A stretch of DNA of 64,000 nucleotides from Afipia clevelandensis ATCC 49720 (GCF_000336555.1 NZ_KB375281.1:434001-498000), one strand, 5' to 3'; shown: positions 50,829 to 59,297, counted from the stretch's first letter. The notes: generated by a model from the letters alone, not told the origin. A program made the numbers and translations.

Positions 50829-52013
50829 CTAAACGGCTTCGACCAGCGCCATGCCTTCGCCGCGCCAGTGACCGGCCCCGATCACAACAATCTGGGATGG
50901 CGCCTTGGTCGTTTCAATCTCGACGCCGCTATTATCGTTCGCCGGGAACAGGCCGCCGCGGGAGAGCGAGAGGGCCGCCAGCGCGAGGCCAAGCGGAAAC
51001 TGCGCTTCGACCACATGACCGAAGGCGGTGCCGGTGCTGCGCACGGGCACATCGCGGTGCTTTTCAAGGAAGGCGCGTTCTTCACCGGTGACAGGGGCGG
51101 CACCGGTCGCGCCGGTGATGATCGCAGCGTTCGAGTCCGGCTTCAGTTTCGACCACAGGCCGTCGAGCGATGCGGTGACATCGCCAGTGGTCTTGCGCCG
51201 CGCATGATCGGAGACGACGTTGGTGAGTTTCGCGTAAGGCTTGGCGCCGCGCGCGAGCGCGTGCTCTTTGGACTCGATCACGAGAAACACGCCGCCGGAC
51301 CCGAGCGCGAAGCCGTTGTCGCGCTCCCAGACCGGCTTGAACTTGTCTTTCAGGTTGAAGTCGCCGAACTCGTAGAGCATCAGCATTTCCTTGCGCTCGC
51401 TGTTCTGTGCAGCGCCCACAAGGGCAATGTCGCTCTGGCCGGAGGCGATCCGCGCCAGTGCGATCCGCGCGGCATCGAAACCGGCTGCTTCCTCGCCCAT
51501 GAAGGTGCGGGACGATCCGGTCACGCCATGGACGATGGAGATGTTTCCGGCGAGCAGGTTGGACAATTGCGCCAGAAACAGCGTCGGCCGCAGATCGTTC
51601 ATCAGCCGCTCGTTGAACAGCGCAGGATTCGCGTTGCCCTGGATGTTCGCGTTGACGATCGATGAGTCGACGGCAAGGTCACGTTCACCCCCGCCGGCGG
51701 CGACGATCATGTCCATGCGCGAAAGAATCTCGGCATTGCCTTTGACGCCCGCGGAGTCGAGGGCAAGGCCGGCCGCATAGGTGCCGATGCGCTGCCATGC
51801 TTCCATCTGACGCTGATCGCCCTTCTTGGGGATCTGCGCGTCGAAACTCAGCTTCGTCATCGGGTGGACGATGTAGGGCGCGAACGTCGTCTCGTCGACA
51901 TTCACCGTCTTGGCCTGCAGCGCGGCCCAATGTGCATCCAGTCCTTCGCCAAGCGAGGTCGCAAGGCCGATGCCTGTGATCCAGGCTTCACGCGATGGGG
52001 AAGTTTCAGCCAT
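50829..52013 (-). CDS. fabF2XL: Beta-ketoacyl-ACP synthase homolog FabF2XL, catalytic Cys absent
   Basis: A ketosynthase-fold protein of 394 residues in the fabF2XL position of the cluster. The nucleophile region reads SIVHGVTGSSRT (about 159-170) in place of a TACASG-like motif, and the whole protein contains no cysteine. The first catalytic His motif is replaced by ITGATGAAPVTGEE, while a His remains in TAFGHVVEAQFPLG. It therefore cannot use the normal thiolase mechanism and probably acts as a partner of FabF1XL, like the chain-length factor of type II polyketide synthases. It overlaps fabZXL by 8 nt. Confidence 0.85.
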   Translation of the reverse strand: MAETSPSREAWITGIGLATSLGEGLDAHWAALQAKTVNVDETTFAPYIVHPMTKLSFDAQIPKKGDQRQMEAWQRIGTYAAGLALDSAGVKGNAEILSRMDMIVAAGGGERDLAVDSSIVNANIQGNANPALFNERLMNDLRPTLFLAQLSNLLAGNISIVHGVTGSSRTFMGEEAAGFDAARIALARIASGQSDIALVGAAQNSERKEMLMLYEFGDFNLKDKFKPVWERDNGFALGSGGVFLVIESKEHALARGAKPYAKLTNVVSDHARRKTTGDVTASLDGLWSKLKPDSNAAIITGATGAAPVTGEERAFLEKHRDVPVRSTGTAFGHVVEAQFPLGLALAALSLSRGGLFPANDNSGVEIETTKAPSQIVVIGAGHWRGEGMALVEAV

Positions 52014-52476
52014 GAGCGACCTGTTCGGGAAAGCCGATCCGCTTGGCCATGGCTTCCATGTGGACGCGCAAATCGGGATGCGGAAACGGGGTGTGCCGGA
52101 AGGTCAGCGTCGCGTTGCACTTCATCTTGCCGGCAACGTGGACCTTGGCGTCGGTCACGGCGAAGCCGGAGCCGTCATGAACAAGGCTGGCATCAATCGT
52201 CAGCAATTCGCCGGGCTTCACGAAGTCGCGCATCTTGGCTTCCTTGACGCTGGCCAGGAAGGGCATGCGCTCGAACTTCAAAAGCGCGATCAGAAGCCAG
52301 CCGGAGGTCTGAGCCATGGCTTCGGTCAGAAGCACGCCGGGCATTAACGGATAGCCGGGGAAGTGCCCCTCGAAGACCGGGCTGGTTTGCGGGACCTGCG
52401 ACTCGACACAAATGGTCCGCTTACCGATGTCGAGATCGGTAATGCGGTCCACCATCTGGAAGTATTCGAGCTGCAT
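52006..52476 (-). CDS. fabZXL: 3-hydroxyacyl-ACP dehydratase of the VLCFA cluster
   Basis: Hot-dog-fold dehydratase of 156 residues. The active-site motif is FEGHFPGYPLMPGVLLTEAM with His38 and Glu52, as in FabZ. The start is ATG 52476; upstream codons in this frame belong to the opposite-frame acpXL gene. It lies 11 nt after acpXL and overlaps the following ketosynthase start by 8 nt, so the operon is tightly coupled. Confidence 0.93.
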   Translation of the reverse strand: MQLEYFQMVDRITDLDIGKRTICVESQVPQTSPVFEGHFPGYPLMPGVLLTEAMAQTSGWLLIALLKFERMPFLASVKEAKMRDFVKPGELLTIDASLVHDGSGFAVTDAKVHVAGKMKCNATLTFRHTPFPHPDLRVHMEAMAKRIGFPEQVAHG

Positions 52477-52487
52477 GGCCGGGCGCG

Positions 52488-52769
52488 TCAGGCGCCCTTG
52501 GCGGCGACCAGTTCGTCGATGCGCGCGCTGAGGTTCTTCAGAACAAAGTACTGCTCGGTCGTCGCCTTGCCGTCGTTGACCTCCTGGGTCCACTTTTCCA
52601 GCGGGAGCTTGATACCGAATGCCTTGTCGATGGCGAAAGCGATGTCGAGGAAGTCGAGGCTGTCGATGCCCAGATCGTCGATGGCGTGGCTTTCCGGAGT
52701 GATCGTGTCGCGGGGAATGTCGCACGTTTCCGCAATGATCGTGGCGACCTGATCGAATGTAGACGACAT
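52488..52769 (-). CDS. acpXL: Acyl carrier protein AcpXL
   Basis: Specialised acyl carrier protein of 93 residues carrying the very-long-chain fatty acid destined for lipid A. The phosphopantetheine site is GIDSLDF (Ser37). It is longer than the housekeeping ACP (about 78) and has the C-terminal extension [16 protein letters not shown] typical of AcpXL. ATG 52769 is chosen over a 33 nt upstream start. It is first gene of the six-gene minus-strand cluster down to 47483. Confidence 0.94.
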   Translation of the reverse strand: MSSTFDQVATIIAETCDIPRDTITPESHAIDDLGIDSLDFLDIAFAIDKAFGIKLPLEKWTQEVNDGKATTEQYFVLKNLSARIDELVAAKGA

Positions 52770-52931
52770 GCTAAACCTTTGAGATTTTTGAGAAAATGCC
52801 ACTTTTTGGCGTGGGTCGCGGGCTTGGAACAGATGCCACGACCCTCTCAGGACGGGTTGAATCCCCGTATAACGGAGCGGTGAGGCGAGTTCAATGGCGC
52901 AGCGGGGCCGGAGGGGAACCGGTTTTCGAGG

Positions 52932-53138
52932 CTAGTTGTGGCGAATCAGATCGATCTTCTGAGCCGAAATATGGGCGCAGTCGCGCCGGCCCATCAGGAC
53001 GCAATCCTGGGCGTTGCGCAGATCGGCGAGAGTTATCGCGAGCCAGACGCCGAGGCCGGTCAGGAGGGCCGTAAAGCCAATTGCGGCGGCATTGGCGACC
53101 ATGCGCTGCCGGTAATCGTCACGGCTCTCGCGCGGCAT
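52932..53138 (-). CDS. Small single-pass membrane protein of unknown function
   Basis: A protein of about 68 residues from ATG 53138: a basic, hydrophilic N-terminus (MPRESRDDYRQRM), one hydrophobic helix (AIGFTALLTGLGVWLAITLA), then NAQDCVLMGRRDCAHI with two cysteines. The frame is open to 53327, but the extra part is Arg/Pro-rich and unlikely to be translated. The minus strand is preferred over an overlapping plus-strand frame because of the membrane helix and the paired cysteines. No family is recognised. Confidence 0.6.
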   Translation of the reverse strand: MPRESRDDYRQRMVANAAAIGFTALLTGLGVWLAITLADLRNAQDCVLMGRRDCAHISAQKIDLIRHN

Positions 53139-53383
53139 TTCATAGCGGGACAGGTCAGGCGCCAGATGTCCCGCACGCTGAAGCGCGGGCAGCGGAGTAT
53201 GGGTGCGGGGGCGATATTTCAGTATGCGATGCTCGCCTTCAATCATCGGCAACAGTCCCAAATCAGCACGCGCAGGGCGGTTTTCCCGCCACGTTTCTTG
53301 GGCGATACGATAGCCCCGCAATATCAAAAAGGATAGAAGGAACGAAATCTATCGGCTGGACCTGCGGCGCGATCAGGGGGCAG

Positions 53384-53847
53384 TTAGTCTTCCGGGTTTT
53401 GGTCAGGCTCGCCGCGGAGAATGCGATGCACGGCGCGCTCTATCGGGCCGCCGAGCGCAAGGAGCAGCAGTGCGATCAAAAGGGCGACAAGGACCAGCCG
53501 CCACAGTCCGAGACCGCATACAATTCCGATACAAGCCGTGAACCAGACGCAGGCAGCGCTGGTGAGGCCCTTACCTTCGACTGATCGGCGTGGACGATTA
53601 CGCCCGCGCCGAGAAATCCGATTCCGGTCAGCAGCCCCTGAATGACCCGGCTTGTTCCGTCGGACAGCCGCCCGGCTTCCAGCGCCGCAGGGCTTGCGAG
53701 CAGCACGACAGTTGCGGTGGCAAGGCCGACGAGACCCAGCGTGCGAAGGCCGATCGGCTTGCCGTGCAGATCCCGGTTCAGGCCAATAACTCCCGACGCC
53801 AGCGTCGCGACGCCGAGCCGCAGGATGATGTCCCACCAGTCAAGCAC
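53384..53847 (-). pseudogene. mgtC: MgtC/SapB-family membrane protein gene, disrupted by a 1-nt deletion
   Basis: The first part (from ATG 53847) reads DWWDIILRLGVATLASGVIG, GLRTLGLVGLATATVVLL and GIGFLGAGVIVHADQSK, as in MgtC. Near 53570-53575 the frame is lost. The rest continues in another frame as GKGLTSAACVWFTACIGIVCG and LWRLVLVALLIALLLLALGG, ending HRILRGEPDQNPED. The total of 464 nt is one base short of 155 codons, so a single missing base (within GTAAGGG) explains it. It is either a true inactivating mutation or a sequencing error. Confidence 0.8.
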
Positions 53848-53875
53848 TGCAACAGGCCTCTAGCTCGGGGGCCGT

Positions 53876-54457
53876 TTACGCCTTCGGCACGCGGCCCATC
53901 ATATAGAACTCGTCGTTCGGCCGCATCTCGGTGATGCTCGCCATACGGTTCGACAGCGCGAAAAACGCGGCGATCGCCGCGATATCCCAGATATCGTCGT
54001 CGCTGAAGCCATGACCGCGCAAGGTGTCGAAATCCTGCTGCGAGGTCTTTTGTGCTTCAAGGCAAACCTTGATCGCGAAATCCAGCATGGCGCGCTGACG
54101 CGGTGTGATATCGGCCTTGCGGTAGTTGTTGGCGATCTGATCCGCGATCAGCGGGTTCTTCGCGCGAATGCGCAGGATTGCACCGTGCGAGACGACGCAG
54201 TAGTGACATTGATTGGCGGCGCTGGTCGCGGTCACGATCATTTCGCGCTCGGTCTTGCTGAGGCCACCGTCCTTCTCCATCAGAGCGTCGTTGTAGGCAA
54301 AGAACGCGCGAAATTCGTCCGGCCGATAGGCCAGCGCGAGAAACACGTTCGGCACGAAGCCCGATTTCTCCTGCACGCCGAGAATCCGGGTGCGGATGTC
54401 GTCCGGTAGCGTATCGAGTGCGGGAACAGGGAAGCGGCTGATGGGCGGTGTGGTCAT
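53876..54457 (-). CDS. Carboxymuconolactone decarboxylase/AhpD-like peroxidase-related enzyme
   Basis: A 193-residue protein with the AhpD-type active site NQCHYCVVSHG (Cys84, Cys87, His91). It fits the uncharacterised peroxidase-related branch of the CMD superfamily, whose members reduce hydroperoxides through the CxxC pair. ATG 54457 starts MTTPPISRFPVPALD, the usual N-terminus. It is separated by about 28 nt from the mgtC remnant. Confidence 0.9.
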   Translation of the reverse strand: MTTPPISRFPVPALDTLPDDIRTRILGVQEKSGFVPNVFLALAYRPDEFRAFFAYNDALMEKDGGLSKTEREMIVTATSAANQCHYCVVSHGAILRIRAKNPLIADQIANNYRKADITPRQRAMLDFAIKVCLEAQKTSQQDFDTLRGHGFSDDDIWDIAAIAAFFALSNRMASITEMRPNDEFYMMGRVPKA

Positions 54458-54556
54458 GGCGGTGTCCAGTGCAGGCAACGGAATGTCTGCATGGACCATA
54501 ATCGAGGATAGCACCGGCGCAAGCGTCCGCCTGCGCAACGCAGGGCTACGTCTGCC

Positions 54557-56338
54557 TTAACGCAGCGGCTTCTTCAGAAGCGAGAAGCGGTCCGGATCGA
54601 GACCGAGCGAGGGTTGCAGCAGCGGCGCTTCCGGGACACGCGGAATAGGCCGATCCATGCCAAGGCTTCGGTCAAATCCAGGGCTGCGGTCGAATGTCGG
54701 ATCGTTCGGCGTTTCGCGGTGTGAGGTCGCGCCACGCCAGCGCTCCAGCACGGAACTGACGAAATTGATGTCATGACCGCCGAACGTTGAGGGTGTCGTC
54801 GCGATGGTTGCCTCGCTCCGCGGCAACTGATGCACCGGGACCTCCTTGAAGCGAAGCCGTGTCGGCAACGCAACGCCTTCGCCGAAGGCCAGCACTTCGC
54901 GGGTGCCGAGCGATGGCACGAATGACAGCAGGTTGGCGGCGGCATCGGAGACAGCGGAGCGCAGCAAGGCCTGGTCGCGGTCGTTGGCGAGCCGCATCGC
55001 GAATAGCGTGTTGCACTGGGAGATGATCGTTGCGTCCAGTTCCGCCGGACGCTGTGTGATCAGCGCCAGATGGACGCCATACTTGCGGCCTTCCTTGGCG
55101 ATGCGGGATACGGCCTTGCGCGTTGGGCCGAAGCCGACACCACGGTCGGCGGATGCATAACGGTGCGCTTCCTCGCAGACGAAGAGAAGTGGCGAGGCGC
55201 CATCGCTCCACAGTCCGAAATCGAAGGCCATGCGGCACAAGACCGAAACGACGGAATCGACGACTTCGGCGGGGAAGCCGGCGAGCTGCATCACGGTCAT
55301 GGGACGGCCATTCGCCGGCATGCGGAACAGATGACTGATGACTTCCGCCATCGTGTCGCCGCCGACATTGGCGTTCTCGAACATGAAGGCGTAGCGCGGA
55401 TCGTTCTTCACGGTTTCGATGCGCGTAATCAGCTTGTGGTAGACAATGCGCGACGAGCGGTTTTCAAGTTTGCCCATGCGTTCGTCGATCAGCGAAATCA
55501 GATCGACCAGCCGATAAGGCACAGGTGTATCGGCGGTGTAACCGACAGTTTTCGGGTCAATGCGCTTCAGGCCGACGCGATCCGTGTTCTGGTATTGGAT
55601 ATAGGTCGCCTTCGCCACCGGAATCAGTTCGACGAGGACTTCGAGTTCTTCAGGAACGCCCGGGCGTCCACCGAAGATCACGTCCACGAACTCTTCAAAA
55701 TTGAACAGCCAGAACGGCAGCTTCAGATTGCGGGGGTTGAGCACCAGCGATTTGTCGCCGAAGCAACGGCCATATTCGTTATGCACGTCGAGCAGGAACA
55801 CGCGCAGGTTCGGCCGAACGCGCAGCACTTCGTTGAGCAGCAGCGACACGCCGCTGGATTTGCCGACGCCGGTGGAGCCGAGCACGGCGAAATGCTTGCT
55901 CAGCATTTCCTCGACGTCGACATAGGCGATAACCGAGGGATCCTGCTGCAACGTGCCGACGTTGATCTGCTCGGCTTTCGACGGTGCATAGACCGTGCGC
56001 AGTTGCTGATTGGTGAGAACGTCGACCAGATCGCCGATAGTCGGATAGCTTGTGACACCGCGTTGAAATCGCCCCGACGGACCAGCGGCGATTTCGCCGA
56101 GCAGGTCGACGGAGGCGATCGCGATATAGTTGTCTGTCGTCGGCAGGTTTTCCCGGCTGACCTCGGTAATCATCGCAACGATAATCGTCGTGGACGTGCG
56201 AATGCCGAAGAACTGACCGACGGTGGCGCGGACGTTGGAATCGTTGATCTGGCTTGTGGCCATCAGGCCGACGCGCGCCTGTGAACCGCGCACCGAGATG
56301 ACACGTCCGAGCGAGGCGGGCTGGGGTGAAGTCAACAT
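54557..56338 (-). CDS. HerA-like (DUF87) hexameric ATPase/helicase
   Basis: A 593-residue protein: an N-terminal HAS-barrel (about 1-110), then a DUF87/HerA ATPase core with Walker A VLGSTGVGKSSGVSLLL, Walker B region LLFVCEEAHRY and arginine-rich AKEGRKYGVHLALITQRPAEL. In archaea and some bacteria HerA pumps DNA with the nuclease NurA; no NurA-like gene adjoins here. The alphaproteobacterial form is often a lone gene of unknown role. ATG 56338 is preferred over the 42 nt longer frame. Confidence 0.9.
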   Translation of the reverse strand: MLTSPQPASLGRVISVRGSQARVGLMATSQINDSNVRATVGQFFGIRTSTTIIVAMITEVSRENLPTTDNYIAIASVDLLGEIAAGPSGRFQRGVTSYPTIGDLVDVLTNQQLRTVYAPSKAEQINVGTLQQDPSVIAYVDVEEMLSKHFAVLGSTGVGKSSGVSLLLNEVLRVRPNLRVFLLDVHNEYGRCFGDKSLVLNPRNLKLPFWLFNFEEFVDVIFGGRPGVPEELEVLVELIPVAKATYIQYQNTDRVGLKRIDPKTVGYTADTPVPYRLVDLISLIDERMGKLENRSSRIVYHKLITRIETVKNDPRYAFMFENANVGGDTMAEVISHLFRMPANGRPMTVMQLAGFPAEVVDSVVSVLCRMAFDFGLWSDGASPLLFVCEEAHRYASADRGVGFGPTRKAVSRIAKEGRKYGVHLALITQRPAELDATIISQCNTLFAMRLANDRDQALLRSAVSDAAANLLSFVPSLGTREVLAFGEGVALPTRLRFKEVPVHQLPRSEATIATTPSTFGGHDINFVSSVLERWRGATSHRETPNDPTFDRSPGFDRSLGMDRPIPRVPEAPLLQPSLGLDPDRFSLLKKPLR

Positions 56339-56671
56339 GGATAGCCTGTCGTGAGGGGCGGATTTCCCTCGACTGTACAAAGGCTTGTTGCAGGAATTGT
56401 TAAACAGCCTGGCGGCTTTGCGCGCATCCGCGGCATTGGCCGGCGCACCGGAGGGCGCCCCGGGGCCGCTAAGACCCGATGATTCAAGGGGTATTTTTAT
56501 ATTGGATGGCGACCGCCGGAATTTGCACCGGTCAGAAATTAAGCGTCTGTTTACCTTGCATTGTTGCTGGCGGCGCCGTTGTCCGGAGTGAGGCGTGGGC
56601 AGTTCTGTCCGGGTGGACCTGTTCGTCTGGCTGATGGCCCGCCCGGCTTGGCGCGGAGCGGGCCATTTTCA
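56339..56671. other. Gap of 333 nt without a recognisable protein gene
   Basis: No convincing coding frame is seen. It contains the shared upstream region of the HerA-like gene, an AT-rich patch (about 56490-56505), a TTGCAC element near 56522 and the plus-strand hairpin/T-run at 56634-56670. The last two frame a possible small RNA. Confidence 0.5.
56634..56670 (+). terminator. Plus-strand terminator-like hairpin with no upstream plus-strand gene
   Basis: Nine-bp stem ATGGCCCGC / GCGGGCCAT with a 15-base loop followed by TTTTCATT. It is just beyond the stop of the minus-strand small cysteine-rich protein gene, but the T-run is on the plus strand. No plus-strand CDS lies within several kb upstream. 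Confidence 0.5.
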
Positions 56672-56971
56672 TTAGAGCGCAGGCTCTTCATGCTCAGGAT
56701 GATGGCCGGTGCCGCACAGCGAGCCGTGGGCGCAATCGCATCCGCTGCCGCAGTCGCTATCGACGCGGCAATATCGGGCTGCGCAGGTCGCGGCCATGTC
56801 TTTCTGTGGCAGCAATTTTTGCACCCGGCTCTCCGCAGTTACAGGAACAGCGTAGGGCGCAAACAAGACCGGACTCGCATTCTTGGGCGGGAAAATCTGT
56901 TGTGTCCCTGCCGTCGCAGGAAGAACAAAGGCCAGGCAGATGGTGGCAATAATCGCAAATACTCGCTTCAC
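56672..56971 (-). CDS. Small secreted cysteine- and histidine-rich protein
   Basis: GTG start at 56971 with a strong GGGAGG RBS gives 99 residues: a Sec signal (MKRVFAIIATICLAFVLPATAG), a linker, and a compact C-terminus with six cysteines (TCAARYCRVDSDCGSGCDC, then SLC) followed by the His/Glu tail GHHPEHEEPAL. The pattern suggests a disulfide-knotted or metal-binding exported peptide. No family is recognised. It is next to the tRNA-Gln gene at the edge of the accessory region. Confidence 0.7.
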   Translation of the reverse strand: MKRVFAIIATICLAFVLPATAGTQQIFPPKNASPVLFAPYAVPVTAESRVQKLLPQKDMAATCAARYCRVDSDCGSGCDCAHGSLCGTGHHPEHEEPAL

Positions 56972-57161
56972 TATAGCCTCCCTCAAATCGCCGGCGGACT
57001 GCCGGCTCGTTTGAGTATGAGGCAATATAATACCTCGCGCCAGCCTTTGACTGCGTCGGCCGGTCAGCGCTCTCTGGTCGCCACGCCAAGGTCCTGTTGC
57101 AGTTGACTAGATCAGGCGACAGCGCCATAAGGGCGAACCGCGAACGGGATTGGCAGATCGC

Positions 57162-57197
57162 TTGACCGCGATTCATAAAACCACTTTCTAAGTGGTT
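57162..57197 (+). promoter_or_regulatory. Candidate tRNA-Gln promoter and inverted repeat
   Basis: TTGACC at 57162-57167 is followed after about 17 nt by TTTCTA. The inverted repeat AACCACTT-TCT-AAGTGGTT (57179-57197) overlaps the presumed -10 region and ends 10 nt before the tRNA. Promoter assignment rests on spacing only. Confidence 0.35.
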
Positions 57198-57206
57198 GAA
57201 ATCCTT

Positions 57207-57280
57207 TGGGGAATGGTGTAACGGTAGCACAACAGACTCTGACTCTGTTTGTCTAGGTTCGAATCCTAGTTCCCCAGCCA
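57207..57280 (+). tRNA. tRNA-Gln (anticodon CTG)
   Basis: A 74-nt cloverleaf. The acceptor stem is TGGGGAA/TTCCCCA, the D-arm begins GGTGTAACGGTAGCAC, and the anticodon stem ACAGA/TCTGT encloses CTCTGAC with anticodon CTG at 57239-57241. The T-arm has GGTTCGAATCC, the discriminator is G, and CCA is encoded at 57278-57280. The first base pair T-A is characteristic of tRNA-Gln. It borders the mobile region and is a plausible integration target. Confidence 0.95.
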
Positions 57281-57671
57281 GCCAGTTCAGTCTCTCGGAT
57301 AGAAACTGGCTCTGCCTAAGAGCGCTTTATTTTTCAGCGGGTTAGCGGGCATCGGACCGGTCTCTGCGACGGATTCGGCCGCGTCGGTCTCCCATTGGAG
57401 GCTGTTTGACACATAAATCTCTGGCGTCGATTTTTGATATCCGAATTTCGACGTCTTGGACCGCTGAGACTGGTTCGTTTTCGCGTGAGACCGGGTTTGA
57501 AATAGCGATTTGAGCGCGAAGGCGGCACTCAAAGTGCTGAGTGAGCAATTGCAGGGGTGATTGGCCCGCGCACCAGCTGGAAGTGAGCCCAGCTTCCAGT
57601 TCGGCTCGACGGTCATGACCGCAGGCACACTGGTGAACGTCACTAAATGTGTTGTGTCGGCGATTTTTACA
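57281..57671. other. Gap of 391 nt between tRNA-Gln and the recombinase gene
   Basis: Several overlapping minus-strand frames (up to 118 codons) are open, but none has a convincing start, RBS or recognisable domain. An imperfect hairpin GCCAGTT...AACTGGC lies just after the tRNA (57281-57311). The stretch may contain the element end or attachment core, but no direct repeat of the tRNA 3' end is found in the window. Confidence 0.5.
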
Positions 57672-59297
57672 TCAACGTTTTGAACTGACCTTTAGCAGGT
57701 GGTGTTGTTGGCGCCAGGAATGCACGGACGATTTTGCCAGTTCGGTGATTGTGAGGTTGGCAGGCGCCGTCCCTTCGATGATTGATTGCACGATGGATGG
57801 CGCGACAAACGCAAGCGGCGCAAGCAGGCGGATGTGACGTTCAACCTTTTTCTCTTTTGTGGCGATGTCTGCGAATGATTTCACACGTCCCGACGTCATG
57901 TCGCCGACCCATTGCCGCGCCTTGGCAATCGCGTTCAGGAGCGCGTCACGCGTGTCCGGGGTCAATGTAGGACCGGTCGGATCCGGTGCGTAAGCGATTC
58001 CTTTCACCGCGGAGAATACTTTGGCGGTCCAGGGGATTGAGATCGTATTTGAGCTTGCTGATGGCGAGTCCTTTGTTTTGCGAATTCCTGGAATGGTGTT
58101 CCTTAATGCGGATTCGGTCTCAAGAAGTTTGATCTCAAGGACCTCCCGTCTCACGACTATTTTTTCAATATGCGCAATGATAGCTTCCTGATCCGAGGGA
58201 GCGTCCGGATTGCAGCTGGATAAATTCTGCCGAACCGCCTGCAGGACGAGGTTTTCTATCTCGGTTGCAGGAACGCGATTGACGGAGCCTGCATCACGTT
58301 TGCGTCCCTGGATTAATGCGTGTGAGACATAATACCGGTATCGCACGCCGCGTTTGTTTGAATGGCTCGGCGTCATCCGATTGCCGATGTCATCAAAAAT
58401 ACGCCCCATCAGGAGCGCAGGTGAACCTTTGAGGCGCATTGCACGATCGACCGTGTTCTTCGTCAGCTTTTCCTGAACGTTGTCGAAAAGCGCATGGTCG
58501 AGAATGGCCTCGTGCTCTCCAGCGTGGATCTCACCACGATAATCGATCTCGCCGGTGTAAAATCGATTACGCAGCAAATGGGCGAGGGCACCGACGCCGA
58601 ATGGAATCCCGCCCCGGCTTTCTCCATTCGACAGAGGCCTGATTTTTGTCCGGATTCCCTTGCGCTCCAGGACTTCAGCAAGAGCTGCGATTGAATCGGC
58701 TTCAAGATACAATGCAAAAATCAGACGTACGATTTTCGCTTCCGCCGGAACGACAACAAGCTTCTTGTTCTCAGTGGCATAGCCGAGCGGCACGGGTCCG
58801 CCCACCCACAACCCCTTACGCTTGGACGCCGCGATCTTGTCCCGAACCCGCTCGCCAATGACCTCTCGTTCGAACTGGGCAAACGACAGCAGCACGTTAA
58901 GGGTCAGGCGGCCCATGCTGCTTGTGGTGTTGAACGACTGGGTAATCGAGACAAAGGAAACGCCGTGCTGATCGAACAGTTCGACCAGCTTGGCGAAGTC
59001 GGCAAGCGAGCGTGTCAGTCGATCGACCTTATAGACCAAGATGATGTCGATCTTGCCATCGCGCACGTCGTCGAGCAATCGTTGCAGCGACGGTCGGTTG
59101 AGGGACGCGCCCGAGAGTCCGCCATCGTCAAAATGATCGGGAATGAGTCGCCAGCCTTCATGGGCCTGGCTCTTGATATAGGCCTCGCAGGCTTCCCGCT
59201 GCGCATCGAGTGAGTTGAACTCAAGGTCGAGGTTATGTTCGGTGGATTTTCGGGTGTAGATCGCGCAGCGCTGCCGTTTTGGCGATTGAGGCGTCAT
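57672..59297 (-). CDS. Large serine recombinase
   Basis: A 541-residue site-specific recombinase. The N-terminal resolvase domain has the nucleophile Ser18 in AIYTRKSTEHN, FDDGGLSGASLNRPSLQRLL and YKVDRLTRSLADFAKLVEL. The recombinase domain follows at about 170-270 (GPVPLGYATENKKLVVVPAE). A C-terminal third has GRIFDDIGNRMTPSHSNKRG and a coiled region, without an obvious zinc-ribbon Cys set. Its ATG overlaps the DUF2924 stop by 4 nt. It is probably the integrase of the accessory region next to tRNA-Gln. Confidence 0.93.
   Translation of the reverse strand: MTPQSPKRQRCAIYTRKSTEHNLDLEFNSLDAQREACEAYIKSQAHEGWRLIPDHFDDGGLSGASLNRPSLQRLLDDVRDGKIDIILVYKVDRLTRSLADFAKLVELFDQHGVSFVSITQSFNTTSSMGRLTLNVLLSFAQFEREVIGERVRDKIAASKRKGLWVGGPVPLGYATENKKLVVVPAEAKIVRLIFALYLEADSIAALAEVLERKGIRTKIRPLSNGESRGGIPFGVGALAHLLRNRFYTGEIDYRGEIHAGEHEAILDHALFDNVQEKLTKNTVDRAMRLKGSPALLMGRIFDDIGNRMTPSHSNKRGVRYRYYVSHALIQGRKRDAGSVNRVPATEIENLVLQAVRQNLSSCNPDAPSDQEAIIAHIEKIVVRREVLEIKLLETESALRNTIPGIRKTKDSPSASSNTISIPWTAKVFSAVKGIAYAPDPTGPTLTPDTRDALLNAIAKARQWVGDMTSGRVKSFADIATKEKKVERHIRLLAPLAFVAPSIVQSIIEGTAPANLTITELAKSSVHSWRQQHHLLKVSSKR

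Noticed and set aside
49758-51665. 635-codon open frame on the plus strand
   Set aside because: It is antisense to both ketosynthase genes, is very rich in Arg, Ala and Gly, and has no domain; it arises from GC-rich codon bias.
52938-53336. 132-codon plus-strand frame opposite the small membrane protein
   Set aside because: The minus-strand frame has a membrane helix, paired cysteines and plausible start; the plus frame has none.
56560-56670. Signal recognition particle RNA
   Set aside because: The conserved GGAAGCAGCC-like loop is absent; only a generic small RNA remains possible.
57255-57280. Search for a direct repeat of the tRNA-Gln 3' end as attachment site
   Set aside because: No second copy was seen between 57281 and 64000; it may lie beyond the window, so no attachment site is claimed.
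57287-57643. 118-codon minus-strand frame between tRNA-Gln and the recombinase
   Set aside because: Overlaps other open frames, lacks an RBS and any recognisable domain; treated as non-coding or decayed element DNA.
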